NCBI RefSeq assembly: GCF_003171515.1
Contig: NC_089396.1
Span: 992,001-1,056,000, forward strand
DNA: 64,000 nt
Direction: 5' to 3'
Origin: Pyrenophora tritici-repentis
Lineage: Eukaryota > Ascomycota > Dothideomycetes > Pleosporales > Pleosporaceae
Shown: one piece after another, positions 1 through 11,694 of the stretch
How positions within the stretch are numbered: the stretch's first letter is position 1
Layout of the letters: each line of letters starts with the position of its first letter
Notes under the pieces: model-generated
Told to the model about the DNA's origin: nothing
Databases searched by the model: none
The model's input: the letters and a program-made list of their open reading frames with translations, nothing else
Made by a program: the position numbers and the translations under genes

Positions 1-230
1 ATAGTTTTGTCTGTTTGTCGACTTTGCGGACGCTTCCTGCCGGCTTTAGGCATGGTCGTACGTGCCTGCCTCTTCAACGGACCCACGTCCGTCATCTTCT
101 CATCGAATTTGCTTCTGCGTGTTAACGCACCTGCATGCTGCATTTCGATGATCCGTCGCTAACAGCCTGAAAAAATCACTTGGTGTTGGCAATAACCTCA
201 CAGTTCTCACGTGCAGCCCTGACATCCACC

Positions 231-1979
231 ATGGACACGAGCGACTTTGAGGACATGTTATTCGGAGAACCATTCACGCAGATCATATCTGATGATGCCC
301 TCATGGAAGATTCCGAAGACGAAATCTTGTTCTCGGCTTCTGGTGAGCCACCGCTTGTTTGGCATGAACCATATGCCGCGATATCGACATCACCAATTGC
401 CAGCACATTCGTAGAAACGCACATACCCAATGACACCACACTGCACAATTACGAGCAGAAAGAAAGGCCTTTGCGTGATAGGTCTTGCGATTGATAGCTC
501 GCTGACTGATCCTAACTAATGTATCTGCAGACACTGGGTGATTGCTCGTATCGAGGCCATGCTTGAAAGAATCGTCGATGGCCTAATAGAAGAGTCGGAC
601 TCTCTCACCATAACACTACAGTCGCGAGCAGCTCTTTCGCGCAGACAGATTACTATAACTGAAGCAGGCGGGAAGCTTCCCGAGCCCAAAGAACGCGACA
701 TAAACTTTCCCGGGGCAAGTGCACAGGAAGCATGGAATTTCAGTAGGCATCTCCCGGCATCTCTGGTGCCCAACTTACATTCATTCAGCCGTACTTTTGC
801 GGATACTTGAGCTCATTCACGGCGGGCTTGTCGATGATACTATGATGACCAAGCGGTAAATTCGCCTATTGTCCCCCTATTTTGGGTGACAAGGGCATAT
901 ATTGATCAAATATAGGGACATCTACTACCGACATCCCGATCTGTTCGTCAGACAGTCTGTCGTCGACCGGTATGTAGACGATCTGGCTTGTACGTTTGGC
1001 ATCACTAGGTCCCAACTCAATGTAGTACGTAGCCATGAATTCTGCAATACTACTGACACTGACGCCATAGTTCTAGACTGCAGCTGCAAAGGGCTTGGTG
1101 GCCGGCAACTTTCGACTAGACCGAGAGAATGGCCACAGGATACATGGCATGACCGAGAAAGAAGTTGGCCAACACTCATCATCCACAGTGCTGTACTGAC
1201 ATGACATCAGGGCATGCTTGTACCGATAGTCGGTGAGAATGACACGCTCGACCTGTCAGAAGTACATTGGGTGCTCGTCATTGAGAAGGAGGTATGACTG
1301 ATTCTCTCTGGTGACCTGTGGCCACACTGACACAGAACTGTAGGCGACGTTCCGCTCACTGATGGCATCACCACAATGGGGTAGCTTGGGCTCGTACGGC
1401 GTGATACTGACTGTAAGCCGAAACACGGTGATAGTAGACGTTCCCTAACACTCAGTGTAGGCAAAGGGCTACCCCGACGTAGCGTCGAGAAATTTCTTGC
1501 GCCAGATGGTGGACTGCGCCCCCCATGTTCCCATGTATGTTTTCGTGGACCTGGATCCTGAAGGTATTGCTATTCTATCCACGTACAAATATGGCTCGTA
1601 CCGCCTTGCTCACGAGGCGGTTACACCCACTGATACACCCGCAATAAGCCTACCCAACATTCGCTGGCTTGGTGTAAAGAGTCACCACATGAGCCGAACT
1701 CCGGTAGGCGAAGATGACACCGAGCCAAGTGCAATGCCTCAACTTCAGGGCTTGATGAAGTTGACAGCGCGCGATCGCACAAAGGCAGCGCGAATGCTGG
1801 AATGGAACTTGTGCGCGGAAGATGGACCTGAGCAAGGTTGGAGACAGGAATTGCAAAAGATGCTCATGTTCAACATCAAAGCCGAGATGCAGATACTTGA
1901 CGAGCTGCCTGGTGGTTTAATATCATGGTTGAGCAGTGAGCTCGGCAGTGATTATCCAGAAGACGCGATGCTCTTCTGA
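231..1979 (+). CDS. spo11: Spo11 meiotic DNA double-strand-break transesterase
   Basis: Topoisomerase VI A-like protein that makes meiotic double-strand breaks through a tyrosine-DNA linkage in the nucleus. Exons I can place in phase: about 531-742, 789-855, 916-1024, 1077-1163, 1211-1291, 1344-1412 and 1461-1979, separated by introns of about 46-60 nt. The winged-helix block reads TKRDIYYRHPDLF (catalytic Tyr most likely codon 926-928), followed by SVVDRYVDDLACTFG and LNVTAAAKGLVAGNF. The Toprim part reads VPIVGEND, VIEKEATF, then VFVDLDPEGIAIL with the metal-binding DxD-type acids and YKYGSYRLAHE. The proposed first exon begins at ATG 231 and ends near 474-480, but neither visible GT donor joins exon 2 (531) in phase, so the N-terminus is provisional. 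The 1151-1210 intron uses a weak GTTGGC donor. The family match rests on motifs and their order; it is strong. Confidence 0.93.
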
Positions 1980-2299
1980 GGGGTTGTCCGGGGATGCTGC
2001 AAGGGCCTAGATAGCCGGTTGAGAATGATGTAGTCTCAACACATTGAAGCTATTTACCCCCCTCCGGACTCGTCCATGACCATGGTCTCATATGTACCGG
2101 ACATATACAAGCCATGTGCGACGCTGGTGAACATGTCAAGACGTAGACCGGGTCCAGGGTGTTACGGATAAGTCGCCAAGCCTGGTCCGCGTCCGGCCAA
2201 CGCATCCTTCTCGATCACCGCAGCCCACACAACAACTCAGACGGCGTTGCATAGCGGCCCTGCAATGCACTGACCTGCAGCTCAGAAGTAAAACCCACA
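1980..2299. other. intergenic, no gene seen
   Basis: Spacer between the spo11 stop and the next start on the same strand. It must hold the 3' end of spo11 and the promoter of the following gene. I see no clear element in it. Confidence 0.6.
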
Positions 2300-3781
2300 A
2301 TGGTCGGATCCGCAGCAATTTCTAATGACCCGCGCGTCCCGTTCCAGGCGCCATCGCTCTCACCAAGCTCTTCCCCTCCGGACAGCTGCGAGCGACATGG
2401 CCCAAGTACGGCCGAGTCGAATGCACTTCCACTACCATTGACGCCTGCAACGACGGCCAGACAGTCGGTACCCCGAGGCGTCTTTCCCTCTCTTCTAGGG
2501 AACAACACCACGTCGACGCTGAGTGCCCAGCCCATACTGTCCGACGAACCTGTGCCCGCCATCCTCGTCCACGCTCAACCCTCAGATGCACAGCACGGCC
2601 CGTCTGACCTGACGGCGAGTTTGAGCTCAGTGCCCAGTGCAACAACCACGTTGACCAATACCCTGCCACCGACCCAATCTGCCGCTCTCCGCGCTCTCAA
2701 TGCCCCCGCCTTCCATTCGTCGCCCTCGAAGAGCAAGTCGGCAAAGTCCACGTCCAGCCGAACCACCGTCACCAGCCAGCCCGTCGTCGTACGTACCTAC
2801 TCGGGCTCGAGGCACACTTCACGCCCCGGCTCGGGCTTCAACACCCCACGCTCTCTTGCAATGAACGGCCATTCCAATGCTTCGGCCCTGTCAGCAGGTT
2901 TGGCAGGCAGGACCGAGCAATTGCCGTCTGCAGATGATTTTTCCTTCTCGGCCATCCTGCGTGCCGTCGATCCCGAGATCAGAGATGCAATTGATGCCAT
3001 TGCCGAGATCTGCGCACGGAGCAGGATGAGCCTCGCAGATGAGTATGACTCCCATCTCCCGCCACAGGGCGAGATAACCGGAGGGGGCCCGGCATGGGCA
3101 AGCACAGGAGCATTGGCGGGGCGGGGTCGCTTGAGCAGAGTGACTCAGGGTTGGACCGCCGCGGACAACACGCTCATGTCAGTGCCAGAAGCAAGTAGCT
3201 CGAGCGAGAGACTCGCACAAGAGGGCCGGGTGGCGAGCAGTAAGAAGCGAAGCCAATCCGCATACGGCAGCCTCAAGAGCGTCATCAGTGGGGGCAGTGG
3301 TAAGAGAAAAGCCATTGACGGTGACACCTTCCGCGAGCAAGAGGCCGGTAGCCCCAAACACGCGGGTGCAACACAGAATCAAGGCCCAGCTTGGGCTATC
3401 AACGCTTCCACGTCGTCGTCTTCACAGCCAGCCATCACCCTCGCCGCTCCCACGGCCTCCAAACATCTCTCCCTTGACACCTCCGCAGCCCCTGGCACCA
3501 TCGAAGCAAACGGCGAAACATCAACCGCTCGTCCCCAAACCACCACCGCTCGAAGACTCCCAGCGCACGCACGCAACGCATCTATGCGCAGCCTCCCCGT
3601 CTCGCGAGCTCGCTCCGGCACCCTGGGCTCCTCGATACGATCCTGGCTACCGTGGCCCCGGCCATCAGACCTCAGCCATACCAGTCAGCAAGAACTGACA
3701 AAAGCCGAAGACCGGCTTCGGGAGATGTTGATGTCTTCGCAAGCCATGGGCAAAGGCAACGCCTCCATCAGCGTTTTATAA
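2300..3781 (+). CDS. Ser/Pro-rich protein of unknown function
   Basis: Single open frame of 493 residues starting with ATG in the context CACAATGG. Most of the chain is Ser/Thr/Pro-rich and probably disordered. One ordered-looking patch lies around residues 210-260 (FSAILRAVDPEIRDAIDAIA then ARSRMSLADEYDSHLPP), predicted helical, and a short charged helix closes the protein (KAEDRLREMLMSSQ). Basic stretches such as SSKKRSQS and GSGKRK could serve nuclear import or phosphorylation, but that is inference. No signal peptide, membrane segment or known catalytic motif is visible. I do not recognise the family. Long uninterrupted frame and sharp composition support a real gene. Confidence 0.75.
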   Translation: MVGSAAISNDPRVPFQAPSLSPSSSPPDSCERHGPSTAESNALPLPLTPATTARQSVPRGVFPSLLGNNTTSTLSAQPILSDEPVPAILVHAQPSDAQHGPSDLTASLSSVPSATTTLTNTLPPTQSAALRALNAPAFHSSPSKSKSAKSTSSRTTVTSQPVVVRTYSGSRHTSRPGSGFNTPRSLAMNGHSNASALSAGLAGRTEQLPSADDFSFSAILRAVDPEIRDAIDAIAEICARSRMSLADEYDSHLPPQGEITGGGPAWASTGALAGRGRLSRVTQGWTAADNTLMSVPEASSSSERLAQEGRVASSKKRSQSAYGSLKSVISGGSGKRKAIDGDTFREQEAGSPKHAGATQNQGPAWAINASTSSSSQPAITLAAPTASKHLSLDTSAAPGTIEANGETSTARPQTTTARRLPAHARNASMRSLPVSRARSGTLGSSIRSWLPWPRPSDLSHTSQQELTKAEDRLREMLMSSQAMGKGNASISVL

Positions 3782-4527
3782 AAAGACTGTTTTTGGTTGG
3801 AACAAGTCTCTGGGGCGGCGTTTTCTGCGTTCCTCTCATGGCGCACTTTTGGTGGTGGTAGTGGTTGTGGTTGTTACAGATACCCTGGAATTAGGAGGCT
3901 TATTTGCACACATGAAAAGGAAAGCGGGTGGTTATTCTGTTTTGAAAGTACCGGTGTGATGTGGAATAGGGATCTTGACAACTATGATATGGATATGAAT
4001 TATGGCCTTTATGATTATGACTTAACGATGTAGTAGTATAGGTAGTTTACCAAGCATATGATGAATGTCAGAAAAAATGTTTATACACTGCTTTCTCATT
4101 GGCCTGGGCTGCATAAACAACAAGATAGTGAGTTGTGTAGATTGAATCTCGGCACGTAAATGACTGATTTAACAAATAGTTCTTCTTACTAAGTACACAC
4201 GGTATAGCCAATGATGATGCGCAAGCACAAAAGTGTCATGCTACAGAGGGGGGTAGTTATGTGTCATCAACCTTCGCATGGAAGGGACAAAGTAAAGAAA
4301 TACGCACCCACGACAAGCAGTTTAACACCCAAATGCGAGAAGAAGAAAAAACTAGCTTCACAAAAGGTTTGAGTAACCGTACACAGCCGCTACTTCTGCG
4401 ACGCCGAAACTTATGATGCAATTCAACCCGCAACACATGTGTGCCGTTGTACACCCTATCCCAACTCCCTGCTAGTACGCTCTTCACGCAGACTATACAT
4501 GTTTGGTACATTGGCGAACTGGGTAGC
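3782..4527. other. convergent intergenic region, no gene seen
   Basis: About 750 bp between two convergent genes, so it holds both 3' ends. Composition turns A/T-rich past 3860. Short open frames here have no coding character that I can recognise. Confidence 0.6.
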
Positions 4528-6909
4528 TTACCGGCCGTAGCCGTTGCTTGTTGTCCCGCTACCAGATGGCATGGGTGATGCAGAGGCTGGTTTCCAGATC
4601 TTGACGCGCATGTCGTCACCTGCAGAGGCAAAGGTTGCGGGGTCTTTGGGATGCCATGCTACGCTGTTTACGCAGCCGGGGTGTGCGTCGAGGGCTTCAA
4701 TGAGCAATCCGTTAGAGCGCCATATGTAGATCCTTGAGTCTGGAGATACTTGTTAGTGGATGGGGATTGGATGGAAAATGCAAGACATACCTTCGCTACC
4801 GCTGACGACAAAGTTCTCGTCTGCGCCACCAAATGCTGATCGAATGATGAATTGCTTCTGGATGTGTCCTTCGAATCGCTGGATCACGTCACCAGTGTCA
4901 ATTTCCATGAGCTTGATCTGATCTGGACTCATGCTGACGAGCATATGCCGCGAATCCTGGCTGATGGAGACGCTCGTCAACTTGACATCTTCCAGTTGGA
5001 ACTCTTGAATCTTCTCGTAGCTAACAAAGTCGAACACGACAATAGAGGTCTCGGTAGTGACGACGAGTCGTTGGCCGTCGGGCGATACTGCCAGGTCATT
5101 AGCGCGGAGTTTCCCGCTGTCGTTGCAAAATTTGTGTTTGAGTTGGCCGTCAAGGTCCCAGATGCCGCAGCCCATTGTGTCGTCCTGTGACCCGATGATG
5201 ACGCGTGTACCAGAGGGGTCCCAAGCTGCTGTTGTGCATGGATAGGTAAAGTCGCTGATACATTGTATGCATTGCCCAGTCTGTAAGAATTAGCTAGATT
5301 ATTATAGAAGAAAGGAAATAGATGTACCTTGACGTCCCATATCCGCGCAGAGTTCTCTGGTTGTGAACAACATGTTACAATCTTGGTATCGTCCGGGCTC
5401 CATGCTAAATGTGTCACACCTGAATCCCGGTGTTCATTCAGTTGGTGTAGCACCTTGTACGCATTTGTCTCGTAGATCATGATTGTCGTGTCTTTACTTG
5501 TCGATGCTAGCTTTGTGCCGTCGTTTGAGTACTGTAGAAACCACACCTCGTCCTGGTGATGTCTGAGATCGAGCACAGCTTTTGTTGGAAAATCGTCTCT
5601 TTCGCAATTGTGGTCAAGATAGAGAGAGGGCGATGCAGCTGTGTTGTGGTATAAGCAGTTCGCGACCCAGCCTTCTTTGACCTCGTCCAGTAGTACAGAT
5701 AATCGATGCTCGGGAATCATGATACTTGGTGAAATGGATTCTGCACAGAGTTAGTGGAGGTCTTTAGAGTTCCCAATAGCGTGTCTTACTGGAAAGATCT
5801 GATAATAGATGCATTCGCGACTCGCCATTCGCGCCATCCCATTGCGCCTGTTGCCTAAGGTCCTCGGCCGATTGGCACATGATGAGACTGGCCATTGTTA
5901 GCTGGTTGACGTGGACAGAAATGTGCAGAAACTCACGCTGAGAGTGCATGTAGCTTGCTCACATCTTGGTTGAGCGGGGTCAGCTCTTGTCGAAGGACGG
6001 CAAGAGCTTTGCTAAGGTCTCTCCGTTCAAGCAGTTCAAGATATTTTTGCTGCTTCAACCAAAACAGCATCATCTCCCGATTCGCACCCTCGGCCAATGT
6101 TAGGCCTGGCGAATGTCGCGAGCTTGGCCGTGACCCTGACTTCCCCCATGATTTTCCGTAAGAGGCATTCAGACCCACACCCCCTATGTTGTCGTATGAA
6201 GTCGAACCAAATAGCAACTCTTCCGCCTCTTCCCAATCGCCATTCAATACCGAGCTCCGGAACGCGGCGACGGTCGGCCCTTCGAGCTGGAAGCCGCTCT
6301 CCTTGCACAGCGCGCCGGCTGCGCTGTGGTAGCCCAGATCCGTCAGACTCTGTATCAGTATCCGCGTCACTTCTTCCCTATCGTGCCTAAAGAAGGTGGT
6401 GGGCATTGAATGCCCATTGGCTACCGGACCACCATTCGTGTAGGAGCCATTACTCTCGTTCCTGCTGTGCGCACTCCCGTTCGCGTTCTTGCCCAGCGGT
6501 GACCTGGGCCCCGCTGACTGTGATGATCCGTTTGTGAAGTTCCTCGAGGGCGATTGTGATGATTTGGAGCTATCGTTGTCAAGGCGCATTGTCCCGTCTT
6601 GTGTGCGCCTGCGCTTGGAGATGCGGTGGGGTTGTCTGCCTCTATTGCCGCGCGCTAGAGGGTCCTCTTCGTCTTCTCCGTCGGTGGTCGAGGAGCTATG
6701 CCTGCGCTTTCCGGCTAGAGCGTGTTCGGACGGCGTGGTAGTGGCGGCGGATGGGTAGTCGGAGAGCCGAGGCGTGGGTTCGGGGATATTCAAGTGGGCA
6801 GAGAGTACTCGGGAAGGAGAAGTGGGGGAGTTCGGAATGGCTGGGTAGTCGGCGGCGATTGGGGAGGGAGGGTTTGGGGCGGTTTCGTCTGCCAGGACGA
6901 CGTTTGGAC
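4528..6909 (-). CDS. gid7: LisH-CTLH-WD40 protein, Gid7/WDR26-type GID (CTLH) E3 ligase subunit
   Basis: Scaffold subunit of the GID/CTLH ubiquitin ligase, which in yeast degrades gluconeogenic enzymes. Reading from the 5' end on the minus strand: a disordered Ser/Arg-rich head (HRISKRRRTQDG), a LisH-like helix (TRILIQSLTDLGYHSAAGALCKESG), a CTLH segment (AAFRSSVLNGDWEEAEELLF, MLFWLKQQKYLELLERRDLSKALAVLRQELTPL), then WD40 repeats including DEVWFLQYSNDGTKLASTSKD, VTHLAWSPDDTKIVTCCS and a final VNSVAWHPKDPATFASAGDD. The stop is TAA at 4528-4530. Introns seen near 4740-4790, 5282-5328, 5721-5790 and 5895-5933. No ATG opens the N-terminal exon; coding frame runs back to an acceptor-like AACCAG at about 6910, so the true start lies in an upstream exon I could not place. 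Confidence 0.88.
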
Positions 6910-7779
6910 CTGGTTACCCGCAGTTGACGCGGGTACGAGTTGGTGGCAGCGCTGTGCCGTGAGGGCGTAGACTTTGTGGAATTAGATGCCTGGCATGGAT
7001 GGCCTGGAAAGGGTAGACTGTTCGTGTGGAGTGCCCAGAGTAGCGGGACGTGTTTTGCGGGCTAGCTGGTCGAGGATGCGGAGTGAGGGCGGAGGTTTGG
7101 AGCAGCAGGCAATGTCACGAGCCGAGCGACGATGATGCCACTATCAGAGCGCAGGGGCGTGAAGACTAGAGAGCGTGCTGTAGCTGTGCTGGTGATGGTA
7201 TAGCTGGCACAGAGGCGTGTAGAAGCTACTAAAATACTCCAACTCGTCGTCTTGGTGCTTCGCAGTGCAGTTCGTTGACGTACGTTGGTAGCTGGCTGGC
7301 TACCTACGGTAGGTGCACCGGATGCGTGAACCTTGCCGGAACCTTCAGGCGCCAAGTGGCAGCCACGACGTGTGAGAGGTGGCCTGGCGCAGTCACAATA
7401 TAACTAGAACCGTAAGCTTTCAAACACACAGGTAGTGGCGCAAAAATCATGCAGCATCGATTCATGTGCAAGCGACGAGCATGGAGTATGTTGTCAAGGG
7501 CACAGAGCAGGCATCCGCATTGAATTGCGCGGGTGGAGCCGTTCTCGTCACAAGGTGTCCCTGATAACCCGATAAGAAAGTAAGCTAGCACGCCCTTTGC
7601 TGACCTCGGGGCCCTTTGCCACTGCTCATGCCACTTTCATTCTTCACCTAGTTCTCGTTTTTCATACCTACATTGAAGCACAAACGCTGCATGCCTACCA
7701 CACATGTGCCACCACGTCATAGTGAACACGGCACCCGCTGTCATGCAGACCAGCCAACCATGTCTAACCAAATAATCTC
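6910..7779. other. intergenic plus unplaced 5' exon of the gid7-like gene
   Basis: Upstream region of the minus-strand WD40 gene and downstream region of the next minus-strand gene. The missing first exon and promoter of the WD40 gene should lie in roughly 6920-7300. No separate gene is supported. Confidence 0.5.
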
Positions 7780-9558
7780 CTACAACTTCATCGTCGCATT
7801 CTCGCTTGCCTCATGTTCCTTGAACCAATTCAAAAACTGAAAGACGCTAGCCTTGGGCGTCCTCTCCAAGCTGGTATAATTGACATACTGCACTCCAAAC
7901 CTCACAGACGTGCCCAGGGCCCATTCGTAGTTATCGTATAATGCCCATCCGAACGCACCTGAGACGTTGACCTTATCCTCATGAATGGCCAGTAATATGT
8001 TATCGAGGTACTGTTGGAAGTAATCCGCGCGTTTGAGATCCCAAAGTGCAGAGTTCAAATTCTGCCATTGCGCTTCGAAAGGCTCGGCGAAGCCAAATTC
8101 ACTGACGACTATGTCCGGGATCGAGGGAAAGAGCACTTGGGTGATGTGTTTGAGGAAGCGACGCACACCCGCTGGAGCAGAGTAGAACCACGACATCGCG
8201 GGGTCCGCTGCAGGCCCGATAGGGAACCCGTTTGGAGCTACGCTTGCTGAGCCAGCGCAGTCTGGGAAGCCTGGGTGTGAACGGTTGCTGGTGCATGCTT
8301 CCAGGCCACCACCAACTTCAAAGGCCATGAAACTCGAATAGGGGTCGATGGCGTAAAAGTCACACGATCCCTTGATCATGTCCTTTTCTTCTTGCGTAAA
8401 TTCTGGTAGCAGGTCTCCCAGTGTGTCTTTGAGCGACTGGGGGTAATCTCCGTCTGTCCATGGCCCACCGAACCAGCCAATGCTAAAGTCAAAGTTTCGC
8501 TGTCGCGCCACTTCGTCCTCGGGCTTTGTGCTGTTGGCTTCGTAGTAGTTTCCGCTGTTCTTGAAGGTGATGCGTCCGCGTCCTTTGAACTCCTCGTGGT
8601 ACCATTTCGCTACCTTGGCGTGTGCAAGCAGAGTGTAGTGGCCACACAAGAAGCGTGCTTCGACACCACCTGTGACGCCATTGGGTGCTGCGTAGTACTT
8701 ACCTGCCGGGTAGCCCGCATATTGCCAGTTGCAGTACTGTGGCTCATTGATTGTAAACCATTCATCGACGTAGGCATCGTACCGCGTGATGACAAACTTG
8801 GCGTAGTTGAAGAAGTCATCGACAACGCGCCGGTCAGTCCACGCCCCGTACTCGTTGAAAATTGCTAGTGGCGTGTCCCAGTGAAAGAGTGTAACAGCCG
8901 GATGGAGTCCGTTCGCATGTATGGATGAAATAACATCATCGTAGTGCGCAACAGCTTCTTCGTTGACCGGGCCATGACCAAATGGGAAGAAGCGTGGCCA
9001 CGAGAAACTGGGACTGAACGATTTGACACCCAAGCTTGCCAGCCTAGCAAAGTCTTGCTTGTACAGATAGTAATGTTGAGCAACAACATCACCAGTCGTG
9101 TTGTCTGCCACGTAGTTGGGTACTCTGTGTGCTAATAAATCCCAGATGCTAGGCCCTTTGCCTTCGTCCTTGGCCGCACCCTCAATTTGGTACGCCGAAG
9201 AGCTGAAGCCCCATTGAAAGTTCGCCGGAAGCTTCAAGCCCTGTGCTTCTGGGTAACCGCTACCAACGAAGGCGTGATAGTATTGAGGGTCCGGTTGCGG
9301 GTAGGCAGTGGGCTCCGGGGTAGGCATAACAGTTGTTGTGACAGGGCCAGTGGCTATGGGACCTACCAAGTCCCACAACGATGCGAGTGCATTAGGAGAG
9401 AAATCGGTCCGTGTGTAGGCAGTGGGCTGCGCAGATGCGTTGAACTTTGAAGCCGTGTAGCCTGAAGGCAGAGCAAACGAGATGGTGGATGTCGCGTTGC
9501 TCTCAGCATTAATCAGAACAGCAAATAGAACACACCCAAGAGGTGACAACCGACCCAT
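7780..9558 (-). CDS. secreted glycoside hydrolase family 1 beta-glucosidase-like protein
   Basis: Intronless 592-residue protein. A hydrophobic N-terminus (LGCVLFAVLINAES) looks like a signal peptide, so the enzyme is probably secreted. Residues about 20-105 form a Ser/Thr/Pro-rich extension with LWDLVGP in it. The GH1 barrel follows from about residue 108: LPANFQWGFSSSAYQIEGAA, PSFSWPRFFP, TLFHWDTP, then WFTINEPQ with Glu272 as expected acid/base, and VVSEFGFAEPFE with Glu487 as expected nucleophile. The last segment has FGWALYDNYEWALG and RFGVQYV, usual for GH1 aglycone and glucose binding. GH1 enzymes usually carry TENG at the nucleophile; SEFGF marks a divergent subgroup, so substrate cannot be named. 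Several NxS/T sequons fit secretion. Confidence 0.93.
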   Translation of the reverse strand: MGRLSPLGCVLFAVLINAESNATSTISFALPSGYTASKFNASAQPTAYTRTDFSPNALASLWDLVGPIATGPVTTTVMPTPEPTAYPQPDPQYYHAFVGSGYPEAQGLKLPANFQWGFSSSAYQIEGAAKDEGKGPSIWDLLAHRVPNYVADNTTGDVVAQHYYLYKQDFARLASLGVKSFSPSFSWPRFFPFGHGPVNEEAVAHYDDVISSIHANGLHPAVTLFHWDTPLAIFNEYGAWTDRRVVDDFFNYAKFVITRYDAYVDEWFTINEPQYCNWQYAGYPAGKYYAAPNGVTGGVEARFLCGHYTLLAHAKVAKWYHEEFKGRGRITFKNSGNYYEANSTKPEDEVARQRNFDFSIGWFGGPWTDGDYPQSLKDTLGDLLPEFTQEEKDMIKGSCDFYAIDPYSSFMAFEVGGGLEACTSNRSHPGFPDCAGSASVAPNGFPIGPAADPAMSWFYSAPAGVRRFLKHITQVLFPSIPDIVVSEFGFAEPFEAQWQNLNSALWDLKRADYFQQYLDNILLAIHEDKVNVSGAFGWALYDNYEWALGTSVRFGVQYVNYTSLERTPKASVFQFLNWFKEHEASENATMKL

Positions 9559-10454
9559 GTTGATGGCTTGGACTGGAATGATGAAAGAAAAACAGTGAAA
9601 ACAGATACGGTACTTGGAATAAGTACCTTGGTCCGACAGCTTACACCCTACCGGATGTCTTCGTCAAGCTCCGTGCCGTCGTGCATTTCTTGGGCACATC
9701 ATTCTTCACCTTACCAGCATCCCCAGATACTTCTCTCTCGGCATGCATAGAACCCCTCAGAGAATCGCTAAAGGCATCTTGATGCTCCCGAGGTAGCGGT
9801 ATACCAAGGTAAGCAAGACCACTCGTTGGTCAATTGACAAGAGCTAATGTAGCTCCAAGCTTTGCCACGGTACTGGAACGCATGCATGATTCCTCATCTG
9901 ACGGATCATCGTCATCACCGGCTTGGAGGTTGGCGGAAGAATCGGGGTGATCAATGTCCCGTGCCGCAACGGGTATGGAAAAGCCAGGAACACCAGTGAT
10001 TGGTGGAGCAATGCTTCTCGAAGCCGTAGGTGCAGCTTTTGCGGGGAAGCACCAACTGCATCGTGGAATGTGAAAATCCTAATCCAAACTCGGAACGATG
10101 TTGCGGACTAGACGGCGCGGTTAGCGGTCATCTGTAGGCACAGCCGGCCCGTCCACCGAAGCTTGGCTGGAGTACTGGTGCCATGACGATGCAACAATAT
10201 ATCGTATGTTTGTGTGATACCATCAACATCCTTTTTCACACCCAGGAAAGAAGGAAGTGAGGCCAAAATACCAAATTTTGTATTCAATTCATCAAATCCT
10301 GGCACATCTATTGAACCTTGCGTATGTCGATCAACTCGTTCATTACATGTGAAAATCTAGCTGATATGGCAGACCTCACCGGGTATATATGGTTTGTTTT
10401 CATCTGTCCCTTAACATAGAGAAGTAGCTATTAGGCCATCATGTGTTGGTATAC
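9559..10454. other. intergenic, no gene seen
   Basis: About 900 bp upstream of the GH1 gene and downstream of the NAP gene, both on the minus strand. It should hold the GH1 promoter. Nothing else stands out. Confidence 0.6.
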
Positions 10455-11694
10455 TCAAGTCTTGCGCTGCTTCTTCGCGGGAGGCTCCTGTCCTGATTTC
10501 CGACCCTTGCCTACCAAGGCGCGGATATCAACAGGCTCTTGCTCGTCGTCGTCGTCATCGTCATCATCATCGTTGTCGGTAGCATCCATGACATCAAGGT
10601 CCGATAGCTCTTCGTCGTCTTCGTCTTCGTCAAAGGTTCCCTCTGCATATCGTCAGCATTAATACAAGCATACATGAATCTCCAACATACTGTAGTATTT
10701 GATAGCGTTGGGCCACATGTCTTCAGCAATGATGGTAGCAACCTCGTCACCACCAGGGAAGACCTCGATCTCCTGGTAGTCTTGCGGGTCCTCTTCTTCT
10801 TCATCTTCCTCCTCAACCTTCTCTCCCCGCTTGATCTTTTCGAACCTCTCTTTCTCTTCCTTTGTAACTTGCGCTGACTCTTCGGCGCTGACCCATCGGT
10901 ACCCCGAGACGAACGAGAAGAGGCCGAAGAAGCTGACCGAAGCATCTGTAGCGGTTTCGATCAATTGCGCCAGCTTCTTGTATTCCTTGGACTTAGCCTC
11001 CTCTTTTCTCGCAGCACCACTCGCAGTGTCGGCTCCAAGCTTCTTCCTCAACTCGCCTAGCTTGTATGCCGCATCAGTGAGGCCGCCCGTAAGGTCCTTG
11101 CCCTTTTTCCAGTTGATCTTGACAGGCTCGGAAACCAGACCCTGCCAGTCCTTTGTCTTCCTAAACCAGAACTTCTTCTCCAGTACCTTGTCCTCGAAGT
11201 ATTCGTTGTCGCTGAATCCAAGCTTGAGCGAAAAGCTACGAGGTGAGCCATTTGGCTCGTCTAGCTCAAACCGCGAGACTTCAAATGTTTCGAGGCACTC
11301 TGCGAAGACCTTGGAGTCTGTGGGCTGGATGAAGTTGTCGATCTCCGGAGGTGCTTGCTCAAAGACAAGCGACCAAAAGTGTGGAATGTTAGCGACGAAG
11401 TCGGCGCGCTTCTTGTAGAGAGGACTTTGGAGCGCCTCGGCTTTGCGGACTGTTTCTACGTTAGTATGGGTCCATTGTTAAGATATGGCAAACACATGTA
11501 TTTGAAAGCTAGCGCAAACACGTATAATCATGTCTCGTCTGATTAGGACCTCAGAAGTAGAAATGCGCATAGCATGCGACACTAAGTGAGAAGTGCGACT
11601 TACTGATCTCTAGCTCGGCTTCCTCAAACTCGTGCTCAAGAGCACCGAGTTCTTCGAATCGCACAACCACTTCCTCAGGCATCTGTTCGTCCAT
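10455..11694 (-). CDS. NAP-family histone chaperone (SET/Vps75-like)
   Basis: Three exons, 11694-11604, 11449-10691 and 10642-10455, join in phase to a protein of about 345 residues. The start MDEQMPEEVVVRFEEL opens a long dimerisation helix (ALEHEFEEAELEI), then the NAP core: LYKKRADFVANIPHFWSLVF, EIDNFIQPTDSKVF and SLKLGFSDNEYFEDKVLEKK. The middle holds VSFFGLFSFVSGYRWVS and the C-terminus is the acidic tail typical of nucleosome-assembly proteins (DEDEDDEELSD and a run of ten or more Asp), ending in a basic PPAKKQRKT that looks like a nuclear signal. Single-domain length fits SET/Vps75 better than Nap1. A role in binding H3-H4 or H2A-H2B is from family knowledge. First intron is 154 nt, the second 48 nt. 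Confidence 0.88.

Noticed and set aside
10511..10945. Minus-strand Arg/Lys/Ser-rich frame
   Set aside because: Alternate frame of the acidic tail of the NAP gene.
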